Source: DATACN01 sp038215095
GTDB lineage: Bacteria; Actinomycetota; Thermoleophilia; Solirubrobacterales; Thermoleophilaceae
Direction: 5' to 3'
NCBI GenBank assembly: GCA_038215095.1
Contig: JBBQRG010000033.1
Coordinates: 1-32,169 of the forward strand
DNA length: 32,169 bases
The translations under genes were made by a program, and so were the position numbers. Under the pieces are notes generated by a model that saw only the letters and a list, made by a program, of their open reading frames with translations, was not told where the DNA came from and made no database searches. Positions 7,337 to 14,200 of the stretch are shown here, piece after piece (the stretch's first letter is position 1; the number at the start of each line of letters is the position of its first letter).

Positions 7337-8332
7337 GTGGCGCGTCGCTGGGGACTCTCCCTGGATCTGCCCGGCCTCTCGCTGGCCGAGGCCGCCCCGG
7401 TGATCCGGGCGGCCGAGGAGGCGGGCTACACCGACGGCTGGCCCGGGGAAGTCGCCGGGCACGACGGCTTCACGCCCGTGGCCCTGGCCGCCACGGCCAC
7501 CGAGCGTATGCGCGTCGGTACCGGAGTGGTGAACGTGTTCACGCGCGGGCCGTCGGTGCTCGCGCAGCACGCCGCCTCGATGCAGCAGCTGTCGGGCGGG
7601 CGCTTCGTGCTCGGGATCGGGTCGTCGTCGAACGTGATCGTCGAGCGCTGGAACGGCATTCCGTTCGAGCGCCCCCGCACCCGCGTGCGCGAGACGGTCG
7701 CGTTCCTACGCGCCGCGCTGGCCGGGGAGCGCGCCGGCGAGGGCGGCTTCAAGCTCGAGTTGCCGCCCGAGCAGCCCGTGCCGATCGTGATCGCCGCGCT
7801 GCGCGAGCGGATGCTCCAGACGGCGGGAGAGCTCGGCGACGGCGCCTTCGTGAACTTCCTGCCGCTGGCCTCGATCGACACCGTGCTGGAGGAGATCAGG
7901 AAGGGCGAGCGCGAGGCCGGCAGGGAGGAGGGCTCGACCGAGGTGTTGTGCCGCTTCTTCTGCCTGCAGGGCGACCCCGAGCAGACGATGGGCCTGGCGC
8001 GCTGGATGTTCTGCGCCTACGCCACCGTGCCGGTGTACGAGCAGTTCTTCCGCTGGCTCGGCTACGGCGACGCGATCGACCCGATGGTCGAGGCCTGGCG
8101 CGGCGGGGACCGCTCGAAGGCGCTCGAACTGGCCCCGGCCGACCTGATCGAGGACATCTTCGTGCTGGGCGAGCCCGACGCTCAGCGCGAGCGCCTCGAG
8201 GCCTTTCAGGAGGCCGGCATCACCACTCCGGTGCTGCTGACGGTGCCCAGCGGCGGCCCCGGGGAGCGCACGGGCGCCGAGAAGTATGTAGACATGGTGA
8301 ATTCCCTTGCCCCGCCCGGTTCGGGTGCGTAG
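7337..8332 (+). CDS. Luciferase-like (LLM class) flavin- or F420-dependent oxidoreductase
   Basis: The 331-residue product has the bacterial-luciferase TIM-barrel pattern: LSLDLPGLSLAEAAPVIRAAEEAGY at the start (written here in part), then VALAATATERMRVGTGVVNVFTRGPSVLA, QLSGGRFVLGIGSSSN and RVRETVAFLRAALAG. Many actinobacterial members use coenzyme F420H2 and others use FMNH2. The cofactor cannot be decided from sequence by eye, although the GIGSS loop is common in F420 members. The substrate is unknown. The GTG at 7337 is eight bases after TAGCGT, so the message is close to leaderless. It is the first gene of a same-strand run leading into dodecin and egtB. Confidence 0.85.
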   Translation: MARRWGLSLDLPGLSLAEAAPVIRAAEEAGYTDGWPGEVAGHDGFTPVALAATATERMRVGTGVVNVFTRGPSVLAQHAASMQQLSGGRFVLGIGSSSNVIVERWNGIPFERPRTRVRETVAFLRAALAGERAGEGGFKLELPPEQPVPIVIAALRERMLQTAGELGDGAFVNFLPLASIDTVLEEIRKGEREAGREEGSTEVLCRFFCLQGDPEQTMGLARWMFCAYATVPVYEQFFRWLGYGDAIDPMVEAWRGGDRSKALELAPADLIEDIFVLGEPDAQRERLEAFQEAGITTPVLLTVPSGGPGERTGAEKYVDMVNSLAPPGSGA

Positions 8333-8363
8333 GTTTCAAGGGACGGCGAACAGGAGGAAATAG

Positions 8364-8570
8364 ATGGCGGTCACCAAGATCATCGAAGTGGTCGGAAGCT
8401 CACCCGACGGTTCGGATGCGGCCGTCCAGGCGGCGCTCGACGACGCCAAGGGCTCGCTCCGCAGCATCAAGGCGGTCGACGTGGTCTCCACCGGACTGCG
8501 CGGCGGGGAGCTGACGGAATGGCGCGCGCTGGTGCGGATCTCCTTCCTCGTGGAGCGCGTTACCGAGTAA
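8364..8570 (+). CDS. Dodecin (flavin-binding storage protein)
   Basis: Dodecins are small proteins that form hollow dodecamers binding FMN, riboflavin or related flavins, thought to buffer free flavin and limit photochemical damage. The 68-residue product has the one-domain beta-alpha-beta-beta layout: TKIIEVVGSSPDGSDAAVQAAL, KAVDVVSTGLRGGELTEWRALVRISF, then VERV. The tryptophan in TEWRALV sits where dodecins stack aromatic rings on the flavin. A strong AGGAGG lies at 8352-8357, seven bases before the ATG. It lies 31 bases after the luciferase-like gene, so the two are probably cotranscribed and functionally linked through flavin. Confidence 0.93.
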   Translation: MAVTKIIEVVGSSPDGSDAAVQAALDDAKGSLRSIKAVDVVSTGLRGGELTEWRALVRISFLVERVTE

Positions 8571-8615
8571 CGAAACAGAGCACTGCGCCTGCACACCCCC
8601 GCAACACTGCCCCTT

Positions 8616-8621
8616 GGAGGG
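8616..8621 (+). promoter_or_regulatory. Shine-Dalgarno sequence suggesting an egtB start upstream of 8673
   Basis: GGAGGG lies at 8616-8621 (GGAGG at 8616-8620), ten bases before an in-frame CTG at 8631. The first canonical start codon, GTG at 8673, has no such site near it. In-frame codons from 8631 encode LAEARDRTLELVAP, which resembles the first helix of EgtB proteins. Confidence 0.4.
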
Positions 8622-8672
8622 GTCGAGTCGCTGGCAGAGGCCAGAGATCGGACCCTGGAGCTGGTTGCGCCG

Positions 8673-9764
8673 GTGTCGGACGAGAACCTCGATCGCGTCC
8701 ACGACCCGCTGATGAGCCCACTGGTCTGGGACCTCGGGCACATCGCCGCGTTCGAGGACCTCTGGATCGGGCGGGAGCTCGGCGAGGGCGAGCTGCGCCC
8801 CGAGCTCGGCAACGTCTACGACGCCACCGAGACGCCGCGGGCCCACCGCGGCGAGCTGTCATACCTGCGCCGCGCCCAGGCGCTCGGATACATGGACGAG
8901 GTGCGCGAGCGCACCCTGTCGCGGCTCGACGAGGTCTCGCCTTTCGTGCAGGAGCTGGTGCTCCAGCACGAGCAGCAGCACTCGGAGACGATGCTCCAGA
9001 CCATGTCGCTGGCCGAGCCCGGCGTGTACGCGCCGGAGCGCCGCCAGCGTCGCGGTGAGCCGGCCCCGCGGGCCACGCTGAGCTTCGAACCCTGCTCGCT
9101 GGCACTGGGCGACGAGGGCGAGGGCTTCGCCTATGACAACGAGCGCCCGCGCCACGAGGTCTGGCTCGAGGCGTTCAGCATCGCCCTGCGGCCCGTCACC
9201 AACAGCGAGTACGCGGAGTTCATCCGCGCGGGCGGCTACGAGGACCGACGCCTGTGGTCGGACGAGGGCTGGACCGCGCGCGTCGAGGAGGGCTGGGAGC
9301 GGCCGCACTACTGGACCGACGACGGCCGCGTGCGCAGCTTCGAGCAGGTCTGGCCGCTCGACCCCGACCGCCCGGTCATGCACGTGTCCTACTACGAGGC
9401 CGAGGCGTTCGGGGCGTTCGCGGGGAGGCGGCTGCCGACCGAGGCCGAGTGGGAGTGCGCGGCGCGGGCCGTGGGCGCCAGCGAGAGCGGCCACCTCGAC
9501 CAGCTGGACTTCGGTCCCGGGCCCGCGGGCCCGTTCGTGGGCGACTGCTGGGAGTGGACATCCAGCGAGTTCACGGGCTACCCCGGCTTCCGCGCCCACC
9601 CCTACCCCGAGTACTCGGAGGTCTTCTTCGACTCGGACTTCCGCGTTCTGCGCGGCGCCTCCTGGGCCACCAGGCCGCGGCTCGCCCGGCCGACCTTCCG
9701 CAATTGGGACTACCCGCGCCGGCGCCAGATCTTCGCGGGCTTCCGGCTGGCGGCCAACCTGTGA
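8673..9764 (+). CDS. egtB: Ergothioneine biosynthesis protein EgtB (sulfoxide synthase), compact form
   Basis: EgtB is a non-haem iron enzyme that couples a thiol substrate (gamma-glutamylcysteine or cysteine) to hercynine with O2. The N-terminal DinB-like domain has the iron ligands H23 (WDLGHIA) and H99/H103 (LQHEQQHSE). The FGE-sulfatase-like C-terminal domain has RPVTNSEYAEFI, RLPTEAEWECAARA, DCWEWTSSEF and a TFRNWDYPRRRQIFAGFR ending. From 8673 it is 363 residues, against roughly 430 in mycobacteria. Part of the shortfall is an omitted loop before DCWEWT. The coordinates use the first canonical start, but conserved residues upstream argue that translation begins earlier, perhaps at CTG 8631. 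It is coupled to egtD by a GTGA overlap. Confidence 0.93.
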   Translation: MSDENLDRVHDPLMSPLVWDLGHIAAFEDLWIGRELGEGELRPELGNVYDATETPRAHRGELSYLRRAQALGYMDEVRERTLSRLDEVSPFVQELVLQHEQQHSETMLQTMSLAEPGVYAPERRQRRGEPAPRATLSFEPCSLALGDEGEGFAYDNERPRHEVWLEAFSIALRPVTNSEYAEFIRAGGYEDRRLWSDEGWTARVEEGWERPHYWTDDGRVRSFEQVWPLDPDRPVMHVSYYEAEAFGAFAGRRLPTEAEWECAARAVGASESGHLDQLDFGPGPAGPFVGDCWEWTSSEFTGYPGFRAHPYPEYSEVFFDSDFRVLRGASWATRPRLARPTFRNWDYPRRRQIFAGFRLAANL

Positions 9765-10732
9765 GCGGCGCCCTCGCCCAGCCGGACGTGGTGATCGACC
9801 GCGCCGAGCAGCGCGACACGCTCGCGGCCGAGGTGCGCGAGGGCCTGGCCCGCGACCCGATGGAGCTGCCGCCGAAGTTGTTCTACGACGCGCGCGGCTC
9901 GGAGCTGTTCGACCAGATCACCGCGCAGCCCGAGTACTACCCCACCCGCTGCGAGCGCTCGATCCTCAACCGCCACGCGCCGCGGCTGGTCGAGGGTGCG
10001 GAGGAGCTGGTGGAGATCGGCTCCGGCACCGCGTCGAAGACGCGCGCGCTGCTCTACGCGATGGCCGGCGGCGGAGGCCTTCGCCGCTACGTGCCCTTCG
10101 ACGTGGACGTGTCCGTGGTGGAGGCATGCGCCGACGAGCTGGTGGAGCTCTACCCGGGGCTTGCCGTTCACGGCGTGGTGGGCGACTTCGGCCGCGACCT
10201 CGAGCGGGTGCCCGACGGCGAGCGGCGGCTGTTCGCCTTCCTCGGCGGGACGATCGGCAACCTGCACCCGCCCCAGCGCGCGGCCTTCCTGGAGCGCCTG
10301 CGCGGCCTGATGGGTCCCGAGGACCGGCTGATCCTCGGCATCGACTTCGTCAAGGAGCCGGCCGTGATCGAGGCCGCCTACAACGACGCGGCCGGCGTCA
10401 CCGCGGAGTTCAACCGCAACATGCTGCGCGTGATGAACGACGAGCTCGGCGCCGACTTCGAACCCGCGGCCTTCCAGCACATCGCGCTGTTCAACGAGGC
10501 CTGCAGCCGTATCGAGATGCGCCTGCGGGCCAGCTCGGCCCAGCGGGTGCGGATCGAGGCGCTCGACCTCTCGCTCGAGCTGGCCGGGGGCGCCGAGCTG
10601 CTCACGGAGATCAGCACCAAGTTCACGCCGGCCGCACTGGCGAGCGACCTGCGCACGGCCGGGCTCGCGCTCGACGAGCTCCTCACTGACGACGAGGGCA
10701 TGTTCGGCCTGGCCGTCGCGTCGTGCGGCTGA
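9761..10732 (+). CDS. egtD: Histidine N-alpha-methyltransferase EgtD
   Basis: EgtD trimethylates the alpha-amino group of histidine with three SAM molecules, giving hercynine, the substrate of EgtB. The 323-residue product begins its core with LPPKLFYDARGSELFDQIT and PEYYPTR (about 37-63), followed by the SAM-binding VEIGSGTASKTR (84-95). Later motifs are YVPFDVDVSVVE, FLGGTIGNLHP, LILGIDFVKEP, and the C-terminal TEISTKFTP that contributes to histidine binding. The length equals that of mycobacterial EgtD. The GTG at 9761 overlaps the egtB stop. Genes for EgtA, EgtC and EgtE are not in the window, so the other steps must be encoded elsewhere or bypassed. Confidence 0.95.
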   Translation: MSGALAQPDVVIDRAEQRDTLAAEVREGLARDPMELPPKLFYDARGSELFDQITAQPEYYPTRCERSILNRHAPRLVEGAEELVEIGSGTASKTRALLYAMAGGGGLRRYVPFDVDVSVVEACADELVELYPGLAVHGVVGDFGRDLERVPDGERRLFAFLGGTIGNLHPPQRAAFLERLRGLMGPEDRLILGIDFVKEPAVIEAAYNDAAGVTAEFNRNMLRVMNDELGADFEPAAFQHIALFNEACSRIEMRLRASSAQRVRIEALDLSLELAGGAELLTEISTKFTPAALASDLRTAGLALDELLTDDEGMFGLAVASCG

Positions 10733-11487
10733 GCGGCGTAGGCGCGCTAGTCGCGGGCGGGGCCTCCGGCCTCGGCGCCGCGACCGCGCGCGAGCTGACG
10801 GCCCGCGGGGCGCGCGTGGCGGTGGTCGACCTCAACGAGGAGGCCGCCGAGGCGCTGGCGGGCGAGCTGGACGGCGCGATCGCGCGGCGCGCCGACGTGA
10901 CCGACGAGGCCGAGCTCGGGGCTGCCGTCGAGGCGGCGACCGAAGCCTTCGGCGAGCTGCGGCTGGCGGTGTCATGCGCCGGCATCGGCTGGGCCGAGCG
11001 CACGGTGAGCAAGCAGGGGCCCGCCAACCTGCAGCCGTTCGAGACGGTGGTGCGCGTGAACCTGATCGGCACCTACAACGTGCTGCGCCTGACGGCGGCG
11101 GCGATGGCGTCCAACGAGCCGGACGACGAGGGCGAGCGCGGCGCCGTGGTCATGACCGCCTCCGCGGCGGCCTTCGACGGCCAGATCGGCCAGACCGCCT
11201 ACTCCGCCTCGAAGGGCGGCGTGGTGAGCCTGACGCTGCCCGCGGCGCGCGACCTGTCGCGGCTCGGCATCCGCGTCTGCACGATCGCGCCTGGCCTGTT
11301 CGACACGCCGCTGCTGGCCGCCCTGCCCGAGGACGCACGGGCCGAGCTGGGCAAGCAGATCCCCTTCCCGCCGCGCCTGGGCCGTCCCGAGGAGTACGCC
11401 CAGCTGGCCTGCCAGATCGCCGAGAACACGATGCTGAACGGCGAGACGATCAGGCTGGACGGGGCGCTGCGGATGCCTCCGCGTTAA
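10723..11487 (+). CDS. Short-chain dehydrogenase, type II 3-hydroxyacyl-CoA dehydrogenase-like
   Basis: The 254-residue product is a classical short-chain dehydrogenase with a Rossmann nucleotide site (AGGASGLG, 11-18) and catalytic Ser147 (MTASAAAF), Tyr160 and Lys164 (YSASK). An acidic residue after the second strand (VVDLNEE) favours NAD(H). The QIGQTAYSASKGG and IRLDGALRMPPR patterns resemble the 17-beta-HSD10/type II 3-hydroxyacyl-CoA dehydrogenase subgroup, which oxidises hydroxyacyl-CoA or hydroxysteroids. The GTG at 10723 overlaps egtD by ten bases, so it belongs to the egtBD transcript. Whether it works with ergothioneine or with the fatty-acid thiolase downstream is unclear; the thiolase is the more natural partner by chemistry. 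Confidence 0.88.
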   Translation: MRLSGVGALVAGGASGLGAATARELTARGARVAVVDLNEEAAEALAGELDGAIARRADVTDEAELGAAVEAATEAFGELRLAVSCAGIGWAERTVSKQGPANLQPFETVVRVNLIGTYNVLRLTAAAMASNEPDDEGERGAVVMTASAAAFDGQIGQTAYSASKGGVVSLTLPAARDLSRLGIRVCTIAPGLFDTPLLAALPEDARAELGKQIPFPPRLGRPEEYAQLACQIAENTMLNGETIRLDGALRMPPR

Positions 11488-11589
11488 CCCCTATTGACAA
11501 ACCGTTTCCCCGTTTGGGGCACCCGGGCACGCAGAGGGCAACGTACCCCGCACGCCCCCGGGGGGTGCCGTCTTCAAGGAGGAAGCACC

Positions 11590-12141
11590 ATGAAAGCTCG
11601 ACTGAGCTTTGCAGTGGCCGCTGCCGCAATCGCGGCGATGGCACTGGCGCCTGCATCGCAGGCCCAGACGCAGACCCCCACGAAGCGGTTGACCCAGAAG
11701 GTGGCGCTGAAGGGCGCGACCACGGGCGGCAAGAGCTTCAAGGGCAGCTACACGATTGCCCGCTTCGCCCGCTCGAGCAGCGGCAAGCTGGTGGCGGTGG
11801 GCACCGTTCGCGGGCGCCTCGGCGGCCGCTCGGTGGTCAGGCGCAACGTGAAGGTGCCGGTCCGGCTCACGCGACCGGCGAGCGCCGCGCAGATCCCCCA
11901 GCCCATTCCCGGCGCCTGCCAGGTGCTGGTGCTGGACCTGCGGCCGATCACCCTCAACCTGCTCGGGTTGGTGGTGCGCACGAGCCGGATTGTCGTGCGC
12001 ATCGATGCGGTGCCCGGCGCGGGCAACCTGCTCGGCAACCTGCTCTGCGGGTTGACCGGGATCCTCGACCCGGCCACGGCCTCGACGAGGCAGCAGGCGG
12101 CGGCGCTCAACGCCTTGTTGGCGCTGGTGCCGCGGCAGTAA
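11590..12141 (+). CDS. Secreted protein of unknown function with a paired-cysteine domain
   Basis: The 183-residue product starts with a clear Sec signal peptide (MKARLSFAVAAAAIAAMAL, cleavage near PASQAQ at 21-26). The mature N-terminal half (about 30-95) is basic and beta-rich. From about 105 comes PGACQVLVLDLRPITLNLLGL and then AVPGAGNLLGNLLCGLTG, a pattern I recognise from secreted actinobacterial proteins of unknown function. It has only two mature cysteines, C110 and C153, which could form a disulfide. The Gly-Asn-Leu-Leu repeat suggests a regular beta or solenoid-like surface. A strong AGGAGG (11577-11582) sits seven bases before the ATG. It is separated from the SDR gene by about 100 bases and may have its own promoter. 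Confidence 0.72.
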   Translation: MKARLSFAVAAAAIAAMALAPASQAQTQTPTKRLTQKVALKGATTGGKSFKGSYTIARFARSSSGKLVAVGTVRGRLGGRSVVRRNVKVPVRLTRPASAAQIPQPIPGACQVLVLDLRPITLNLLGLVVRTSRIVVRIDAVPGAGNLLGNLLCGLTGILDPATASTRQQAAALNALLALVPRQ

Positions 12142-12158
12142 CGGAGGGCGACGGCGAC

Positions 12159-12180
12159 GGGGCGGCAGGGAGGCCGCCCC
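12159..12180 (+). terminator. Hairpin after the secreted protein gene
   Basis: GGGGCGGC (12159-12166) and GCCGCCCC (12173-12180) form a perfect 8-bp stem with a 6-base loop, 18 bases after the stop codon. There is no U-tract, so it may be a weak or Rho-assisted terminator, or a 3'-end stabiliser. Confidence 0.45.
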
Positions 12181-12200
12181 TCGCTCGTCGTACCGGGCAG

Positions 12201-12206
12201 TAGGAT
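12201..12206 (+). promoter_or_regulatory. -10 box (TAGGAT) of the thiolase gene
   Basis: TAGGAT is followed by CCCG, the same ten bases found at 19448-19457 before the importer operon. It predicts a leader of about 40 bases containing GGAGAA before the ATG at 12253. No convincing -35 box is seen. Confidence 0.4.
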
Positions 12207-12252
12207 CCCGGGCCGCTTACTGGCCCCGAAGCACTCCAGGAGAACCTGAGCC

Positions 12253-13416
12253 ATGCCCGAAGCAGTGATCGTCGACGCCGTACGCACGCCCATCGGCCGC
12301 GCCTTCAAGGGCTCGCTGGCCGGTCTTCGCCCCGATGAGACCACGGCCTTCGTGCTCGACCAGCTGCTCGGGCGCAACGCCGACGTCGACCCCGCCTCCG
12401 TCGAGGAGGTCGTCTGCGGCTGCGGCATGCCGCAGGGGCTCCAGGCCTTCAACATCGGCCGCATCTCGGTGCTGCTCTCGGACAAGCTGCCGGACAGCGT
12501 GAACGGCGTGACCGTGTCGCGCTACTGCGCGTCCAGCCTCGAGGCCATCCGCCAGGCCGCCAACAACGTCACGGTCGGCCAGGGCGACACATACATCGCC
12601 GCCGGCGTCGAGTGGGTCAGCCGCTACAACGAGCGCTCGGAGGCCGCCGGGGCCGCGGACCAGAACGAGAACCTGCAGGGCAACAACGGCCACCCGGACG
12701 CCTACATCCAGATGGGCGAGACCGCCGAGAACGTGGCCGAGAAGTACGAGGTCAGCCGCTCCGACATGGACAAGTACGCCCAGCGCTCCCAGGAGCTGGC
12801 GGTCAAGTCCCAGGAGGACGGCTTCTTCGACCGCGAGATCGTGGCGGTCAAGGACGCCGAGGGCAACGAGGTCGTGAAGGACGACGGCCCCCGCGCCAGC
12901 TCGACGCTCGAGAAGCTCGCCTCGCTGGACCCCGCCTTCCGGGAGGGCGGCAAGGTCACGGCCGGCAACTCCTGCCCGCTGAACGACGGAGCCGCCGCGG
13001 TGCTCGTGATGTCAGCCGACCGCGCGAAGGAGCTCGGCCTGAAGCCCCGCGCCCGCATCATCACCGCCGCCACCGCCGCCCTCGAGCCGGAGATCATGGG
13101 AGTCGCCCCGATCGGCGCGATCAAGAAGGTGCTGGGCCGCGCCGGCATGTCGATCGGCGACGTGGACGTGGTGGAACTGAACGAGGCCTTCGCCGCCCAG
13201 GTCATCCCGATCATGGACGAGTGCGACATTCCCCTGGAGAAGATGAACCCGCACGGCGGCGCGATCGCCCTGGGCCACCCCTTCGGGATGACGGGCGCCC
13301 GGATCATGACGACGCTCCTGAACGACCTGGAGACGGATGACGGCAGCATTGGCCTGGAGACGATGTGCGTGGCCGGCGGGCAAGGAGAGGCCATGCTGAT
13401 AGAGCGGCTCCCCTAG
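12253..13416 (+). CDS. Acetyl-CoA C-acyltransferase (thiolase)
   Basis: The 387-residue product is a thiolase that cleaves 3-ketoacyl-CoA with CoA, or condenses two acyl-CoAs. The catalytic residues are all present: nucleophile Cys92 (SRYCASSL), His342 (ALGHPFGMTGAR) and Cys372 (METMCVAGG-type motif, here ETMCVAGGQG). NEAFAAQ and NPHGGAIALGHP are also intact. The length fits FadA-type degradative thiolases, although the size and motifs alone do not exclude a biosynthetic role. The start is fixed by GGAGAA about eight bases upstream. No FadB partner is adjacent. The SDR gene upstream could supply the preceding oxidation step. Confidence 0.93.
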   Translation: MPEAVIVDAVRTPIGRAFKGSLAGLRPDETTAFVLDQLLGRNADVDPASVEEVVCGCGMPQGLQAFNIGRISVLLSDKLPDSVNGVTVSRYCASSLEAIRQAANNVTVGQGDTYIAAGVEWVSRYNERSEAAGAADQNENLQGNNGHPDAYIQMGETAENVAEKYEVSRSDMDKYAQRSQELAVKSQEDGFFDREIVAVKDAEGNEVVKDDGPRASSTLEKLASLDPAFREGGKVTAGNSCPLNDGAAAVLVMSADRAKELGLKPRARIITAATAALEPEIMGVAPIGAIKKVLGRAGMSIGDVDVVELNEAFAAQVIPIMDECDIPLEKMNPHGGAIALGHPFGMTGARIMTTLLNDLETDDGSIGLETMCVAGGQGEAMLIERLP

Positions 13417-13424
13417 CAAGTAAG

Positions 13425-13448
13425 GGGTAAGGGAGCTCTGGCTTACCC
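13425..13448. terminator. Hairpin between the convergent thiolase and response regulator genes
   Basis: GGGTAAG (13425-13431) and CTTACCC (13442-13448) form a perfect 7-bp stem around a 10-base loop that itself contains the palindrome GAGCTC. It starts nine bases after the thiolase stop. With no U-tract on either strand it is at best a non-canonical bidirectional terminator. Confidence 0.45.
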
Positions 13449-13450
13449 GA

Positions 13451-13489
13451 GCCCTAGCCCGTTGGCGTAGGGGGCGCGGGGCAACGCGG
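13451..13489. repeat. Copy A of an intergenic repeat at convergent gene ends
   Basis: These 39 bases match 15728-15766 at 35 of 39 positions, including GCCCTAGCCCGT and GGGCGCGGGGC. Both copies lie just downstream of a plus-strand stop and face a minus-strand gene end. The rest of 13490-13538 shows nothing recognisable. Confidence 0.65.
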
Positions 13490-13538
13490 CCATGCGGCTG
13501 ACCTCAGACAGCGGCCAAGAACGCGATCGTTCTCCTTC

Positions 13539-14183
13539 TTAAGCGGAAATCTCTCCGCGCTGCATTGCCAGCGCGACCGCGTGCACGCGCGTCGACGCAT
13601 CTAATTTCGCCATGGCGTTCCGCACGTGCGTGCGGACCGTCTCAGAGGAGAGGTAGAGCTGCTTCGAGGCGTCCTCGCCGCTGAGGCCGTGGGCCAGGAG
13701 CTCGAGGATCTCGCGCTCGCGGGGGGAGAGCAGCTTTCTGCCGGGGGCGGCACGGCGCAGTAGCGGGGTCAGGCGCGGGTCGATGTAGTCGCCGCCTTCG
13801 GCGACGGTGCGGATGGCCGCCTTCAGCTCGTTGGGGTCGCCGCTCTTCAGGGCGAAGCCGGCGGCGCCGGCGCGGAGCCCGTCGAGCAGCTCCTCCTCGT
13901 CGGCAGAGCCGGTGTAAAGGATGATCCGGAGCTCGGGCTCGTGCTCGAGCAGGCGGCGGGTCAGGTCGGCGCCGTTCTCGCCCGGCAGCGAGAGGTCCAC
14001 CAGAGCCACGTCGGGGCGCCGGCGGAGGATGAGCTGCTCGGCCTGCTCGGCGTCGTCGGCGGTGCCAACCACGTGGTAGCCCTCGCGCCTCAGCAGCAGT
14101 TCCATCCCCCGGCGCAGAGCCACGTGGTCGTCCACGACGACCACGTTCACGGTCTTATCCGCCTCCTTGGGAATGGTGCTCAC
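13539..14183 (-). CDS. NarL/LuxR-type response regulator
   Basis: The 214-residue product is an orphan response regulator. Its receiver domain has the acidic pair in VVVDDH, a phosphorylatable aspartate in VALVDLSLPGENG and the lysine in FALKSGDP. The C-terminal LuxR HTH contains LSPREREILELLAHGLS and LSSETVRTHVRNAMAKL. It is more canonical than the regulator at 1015, where the motif after the phosphorylated aspartate is PWRAG instead of LSLPG. The GTG at 14183 has no Shine-Dalgarno sequence. A second GTG at 14150 follows an AAGGAGG by 11 bases and would give the usual short start VNVVVVDDH, so the shorter form (203 residues) may be real. It lies 17 bases after the hydrolase gene and is probably cotranscribed. 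Confidence 0.9.
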   Translation of the reverse strand: MSTIPKEADKTVNVVVVDDHVALRRGMELLLRREGYHVVGTADDAEQAEQLILRRRPDVALVDLSLPGENGADLTRRLLEHEPELRIILYTGSADEEELLDGLRAGAAGFALKSGDPNELKAAIRTVAEGGDYIDPRLTPLLRRAAPGRKLLSPREREILELLAHGLSGEDASKQLYLSSETVRTHVRNAMAKLDASTRVHAVALAMQRGEISA

Positions 14184-14200
14184 ATTACGAGCTTCGGCAG

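Noticed and set aside
11494..11499. TTGACA as a -35 box for the secreted protein gene
   Set aside because: No -10-like hexamer is found 16-19 bases downstream. The nearby CCCC-GTTT-GGGG (11508-11519) hairpin might instead end the SDR transcript.
11551..11570. CACGCCCCC/GGGGGGTG inverted repeat before the secreted protein gene
   Set aside because: The arms meet with almost no loop and contain a mismatch, so I could not support a riboswitch or terminator.
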